A stretch of 54,145 nt of DNA from Gemmatimonadota bacterium (GTDB taxonomy: Bacteria > Gemmatimonadota > Gemmatimonadetes > Longimicrobiales > Gaopeijiaceae): contig SLCK01000061.1 of assembly GCA_007125845.1 (NCBI GenBank), positions 1 to 54,145 of the forward strand, written 5' to 3'. Made by a program: the position numbers and the translations under genes. The number at the start of each line of letters is the position of its first letter. Position 1 is the first letter of the stretch. Under the pieces are notes generated by a model. That model saw nothing but the letters and a program-made list of their open reading frames with translations. It searched no databases and was not told where the DNA came from. Shown in pieces: positions 51,363 through 54,145 of the stretch.

Positions 51363-51824
51363 ATGGGCGAGAGGATGTGTGACTGCGTGTCCCATGCCGA
51401 GGCCCCACACATGATCGACCGGGATGCGGTGCCCTTCGATTGGGCGATGAGGAGCTCGAGCATCGAGCCGATGCGTGCCGCGCTCGCCGAGGCCGGCGCC
51501 GCCCTCGAGGAGGAGTCCGTCCGCTTCGTGCCCCCCGAGGGGTTGGAGGAGGAGTACGCACACCCCGCCTTCGAGCCGATCCTGGTGATCGCCGGGGCCA
51601 TGTCGATCGGCTATCTCGCCGACCGCATCGTCCGCGCCGTGAAAGACATGAAGCGAGGAGGGCTGATCATCGACGCGCGCGGCGAGTCCCTCTCCATCAT
51701 CGAAAACCAGTCCCTCGATCGCGGCTCGGTGCTCGTGTTCACGGAGGACGGGGAGCGCCTGCTCGATTCCTCGAAGCCGGTGGAGCTGGCCGACGCTCTT
51801 AGGGCGCTCAGACCCGCGGGATGA
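51363..51824 (+). CDS. Hypothetical small protein paired with the HELLH-TPR protein
   Basis: A 153-residue protein; start uncertain (ATG 51363, others at 51378 and 51447). The core has an acidic helix region (EPMRAALAEAGAALEEE), a hydrophobic glycine-containing helix 'PILVIAGAMSIGYLADRIVRAVKDM', then a beta region 'GGLIIDARGESLSIIENQSLDRGSVLVFTEDGERLLD'. The N-terminus holds C-D-C. The layout recalls EACC1-like small adaptor components of conflict systems, though this is only a resemblance. Its stop is one base before the next ATG, so the two are cotranslated. Confidence 0.75.
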   Translation: MGERMCDCVSHAEAPHMIDRDAVPFDWAMRSSSIEPMRAALAEAGAALEEESVRFVPPEGLEEEYAHPAFEPILVIAGAMSIGYLADRIVRAVKDMKRGGLIIDARGESLSIIENQSLDRGSVLVFTEDGERLLDSSKPVELADALRALRPAG

Positions 51825-51825
51825 G

Positions 51826-53736
51826 ATGGCGCGCGGGCTCTTCCTCCGCCCCTCGTTGTCGATCGAGCTCGATGCCGCCCACTTCGAGTTCGACGACGCA
51901 GTCCTCCATCACCCGGCGAAGTACGAGGACCCGGTCGTTCGGGTCTTCGTACACGAGCTCCTCCACTTCTGGCAGACTCTCAGCCAATCGTTCCTGACCG
52001 GGCTCGCCCTGGCCGAGTGGCGCCGGCTCATCGAGTTCGAGCGGTCGGGACTCCCCTCAGGCGCAGACCATCCCGTTCGTGAATTCCTCGAGCCACACCC
52101 AGAGCTGGGGTTTTCCGCATGGGACCTCTCCGAAGCGCTCTGCCGATACTGGGACGTCCACATCATCGGGCCGGTGAAGCTCATCGAGCACAACGAGCGA
52201 GTTCTCGAGTTCTTGCGGTTCTTCCCCCAGGCCAAGGAGCACCTCTACCGTGAGGTGAATGGCGAACGCCAGTACAGCTCGCTGGCCTTCGACCTCCTGA
52301 TGCGAGGGGAGGACTCCTACGCCGAGCCCTATCGTTATGCGCTCGACCGTTGGGGCTCGAACCAGAGCGTCATCTTCTTCCCCATTGCAGGGCATTTCGC
52401 ACTGCAGAGCCCACGCCCCATCGCAGTGTTCGCAGAGGCGAGCGACCGGATCCGGCGAACCTTCCAGTTGGACCGGATGCGCGACCTCGACATCCACTAC
52501 GTCTGGCCGGCCGTCTTCGACCGGGTGCGACGGATCTGCGCGGAGGCGTGCGCCGACCTCTGCGGCGATCGCGGGTTGGAAGCGGGATGGAAGCACATGG
52601 AGCGCGTGGGCGTGGAGGATCACCCGGTCTTCAGGCACTACCTCGCGCTTCTCGAGTCGACGAGCGACCACTGGGGAAACGACCCGCCCGGGGGTCTGGA
52701 CTACTGCTTCGCGCTCCCCGGAAACCCGACCTGCCGGGAACGCCTCGCGTACGCCTTCCGGCCCCCGGCCACGATCTTCCACGACGGCGTCTGGTCCGGC
52801 CGCTCGCCCCTCAGCCTCACAGCCCGGCTCTTCGGGAATCTCGAGGGCGTGCTCGAGGAGGAGCTTCTCACCGAGCAGGCGCGGGAGATCCACGAACGCG
52901 GCCGAAAGGTGCGCCAGGCGGAGCTCCGAGCACGGCTGTCCTCGGCATCCGGCGGCATCACGATTCGATCCCGGGCGCGACCTCTCCCGTCGGGAACCGG
53001 ATCCCCGACCCGCGCAGCCGCTGGGCACCGGGAAGGCGACCGGATCCGACTCGGATCGGCGGCCGACGCGGTGAGCCTCGCCGTCACCCTTCGTGACCGG
53101 GGCGATGTCGACGGGGCGGTGCGGGCCTGCACAGAGGCGGTCGACCTCGCTCGGGATCCCCCCACTGCAGAGCCGAAAAGGCATGGGGCCAAAGCCGCCC
53201 GCATCCTTGGCGACCTCTTCGAAGAGCGGGGAGAACAAGAGACGGCCATCGGCCATTACCTGGAAGCGATCGAGATGGGGAGGGAGAGCGGCACGCCGGC
53301 GGGATTGGACGATGCCGCGCAGGCGGCCGTCACGCTCGGTGCCCTGGCCGGACGTGATGGAGACGCCCGGGCGGCTGAGGCCTTCCTGCGCGACGCACTC
53401 CGATTCGGGGCCGAGAGCGGCACGCCCGAGGGAACGAGATCCGTCGCTCGAGCCGGATTCAATCTCGGCTTCCTCTTCACCGGGCGCGATCCCGACGCTG
53501 CGCAGGAGGCCTTCGCCGGAGCTGTGCGAGCCGGCAGGGAGCTCGCCGACCCGGGTGGATGGGAGGTCGCGGCGATGGCCGCGCTCGGCCTTGGCAACGT
53601 CCGCCGGGACTCCGCAGCCCCCGACGCAGCCGCCGCCTACCGTGAAGCGGTCGAGCTCGGGAGGCGGAGCGGGACCCCGAGGGGCGAAGAGGTGGCCCAC
53701 GCCGCCGAGATCGAGCTCGCCCGGCTGCCCGACTGA
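51826..53736 (+). CDS. Zincin-like metalloprotease (HELLH) fused to C-terminal TPR repeats
   Basis: A 636-residue protein. HELLHFWQ at H43-E44-x-x-H47 is a zinc-protease HExxH; 'WDLSEALCRYWD' (E103) resembles the second helix of gluzincins and could give the third ligand. Residues 110-370 are a family-specific domain with Cys and Trp residues ('RICAEACADLCGDRGLEAGWKHMERVG', 'FRPPATIFHDGVWSG'). A Pro/Arg-rich linker is at about 375-405. Residues 405-636 hold about five TPR-like repeats of 43-46 residues with the recurring 'ESGTPxG' spacer. No signal peptide, so cytoplasmic. It follows the small protein by one base. I do not recognise the family; a protease that recognises partners through its TPRs is an inference. 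Confidence 0.82.
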   Translation: MARGLFLRPSLSIELDAAHFEFDDAVLHHPAKYEDPVVRVFVHELLHFWQTLSQSFLTGLALAEWRRLIEFERSGLPSGADHPVREFLEPHPELGFSAWDLSEALCRYWDVHIIGPVKLIEHNERVLEFLRFFPQAKEHLYREVNGERQYSSLAFDLLMRGEDSYAEPYRYALDRWGSNQSVIFFPIAGHFALQSPRPIAVFAEASDRIRRTFQLDRMRDLDIHYVWPAVFDRVRRICAEACADLCGDRGLEAGWKHMERVGVEDHPVFRHYLALLESTSDHWGNDPPGGLDYCFALPGNPTCRERLAYAFRPPATIFHDGVWSGRSPLSLTARLFGNLEGVLEEELLTEQAREIHERGRKVRQAELRARLSSASGGITIRSRARPLPSGTGSPTRAAAGHREGDRIRLGSAADAVSLAVTLRDRGDVDGAVRACTEAVDLARDPPTAEPKRHGAKAARILGDLFEERGEQETAIGHYLEAIEMGRESGTPAGLDDAAQAAVTLGALAGRDGDARAAEAFLRDALRFGAESGTPEGTRSVARAGFNLGFLFTGRDPDAAQEAFAGAVRAGRELADPGGWEVAAMAALGLGNVRRDSAAPDAAAAYREAVELGRRSGTPRGEEVAHAAEIELARLPD

Positions 53737-53738
53737 TT

Positions 53739-53760
53739 GGCCGGAGCCCGCCCTCCGGCT
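53739..53760 (+). terminator. Hairpin terminator after the zincin-TPR gene
   Basis: GCCGGAG (53740-53746) pairs with CTCCGGC (53753-53759) around a 6-base loop, starting 2 bp after the stop codon. No U-tract. Confidence 0.5.
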
Positions 53761-53938
53761 CTGAGCGCTACCCCGACCCGTTGGGGAGTGGGAAAAGGGG
53801 GCGGAGGCCGCTGCAGTCGCCAGGAGGGCCCCTTGCAGCACGGAAGGCGACGGTCTTAGGCTTTTCACCTGTTCCTTCGCGGGCCTTCGCCTCTCCCCCT
53901 TTCGACTACCGACCGTTCCCCGACCGCTGGACGCCACA

Positions 53939-54145
53939 GTGATTTACCGCCTTCTGGCCGATCTGGTGATGCTGGTGCATTTCGCGTTCCTCCTTTTCGT
54001 GGCCGTCGGCGCGTTCCTGCTTCTCTGGCGCAAGTGGGTCGCGGTTCTCCACGTGCCCGCGTTCCTGTGGGGCGCCTTGATCTCGCTCGCCGGGTGGATC
54101 TGCCCGCTCACGCCGCTCGAGAACCACCTCCTCAGGCTAGGAGGG
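53939..54145 (+). CDS. DUF2784 membrane protein (3' cut by window)
   Basis: The first 69 codons from GTG 53939 are present. Two hydrophobic helices are visible: 'LLADLVMLVHFAFLLFVAVGAFLLLW' and 'VPAFLWGALISLAGWICPLTPLENHLL', with the conserved H-x-x-F, G-W-x-C-P-L-T-P-L-E-N of DUF2784. Members have three to four helices and about 120 residues; the rest lies outside. Function unknown. Confidence 0.85.
   Translation, partial: MIYRLLADLVMLVHFAFLLFVAVGAFLLLWRKWVAVLHVPAFLWGALISLAGWICPLTPLENHLLRLGG

Overview
This is a GC-rich window from an aerobic or microaerobic diderm (Gram-negative) bacterium. It shows two TonB-dependent receptors with N-terminal carboxypeptidase-regulatory-like domains, many lipobox signal peptides, outer-membrane barrels and frequent GTG/TTG starts. 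This mix, including receptors that open with an 'LSGRILDAD'-type domain, fits Gemmatimonadota best, but that is an inference; no rRNA or tRNA gene is visible. Gene density is high, strands switch often, and no insertion sequence, prophage or CRISPR array was seen.

Layout. 1-6.2 kb: envelope genes (PA2779-like small protein, TPR plus barrel protein, LysE exporter, M48 lipoprotein protease, an outer-membrane protein, and DedA fused to a PAP2-like domain that has lost its catalytic residues). 6.3-12.7 kb: a respiratory island. One arm (minus strand) encodes a cytochrome b fused to a 2[4Fe-4S] ferredoxin and an MvhD/FlpD-type domain. The other arm (plus strand) encodes a small membrane subunit, a CuA subunit II, a heme-copper subunit I whose active-site Tyr is replaced by Gln, and an SCO copper chaperone. 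This is a good candidate for a nitric-oxide-reducing relative of the oxidases. 12-24.8 kb: mixed housekeeping and accessory genes (GNAT, orphan Hcp, LolA-like protein, histone-deacetylase-like amidohydrolase with methyltransferase, dinB with a membrane alpha/beta hydrolase, a RelE/ParE toxin-antitoxin pair beside a truncated Gfo/Idh/MocA gene, diacylglycerol kinase, secreted hydrolase, DUF3307-SatD).

25-42 kb is a phosphate-starvation island: TonB receptor, partner lipoprotein and a third lipoprotein on the plus strand; pstSCAB-phoU, an OprO/P-like porin, a remnant of a PhoB-type DNA-binding domain and phoB-phoR on the minus strand; then a Vgb-like propeller, a CxxCH protein and a glycerophosphodiesterase. 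Four 11-bp-period direct repeats (GTTAC/GTGAC half-sites) upstream of, or close to, these units look like the local Pho box. They tie an otherwise unassigned TonB receptor system to phosphate limitation.

42-44 kb holds decayed DNA: an N-terminally truncated, frameshifted M50-CBS protease gene and a second, 92 percent identical copy of its 3' end 599 bp away. 44-49.4 kb: a ZnuD-like metal receptor behind two tandem TTTAG-N6-CTAA(A) operators, and a divergent katA-oxyR pair. 49.4-54.1 kb: a DUF4168 protein, a sigma-54 response regulator, a two-gene unit of unknown function (small protein plus HELLH zincin-TPR protein), and a truncated DUF2784 gene at the window end.
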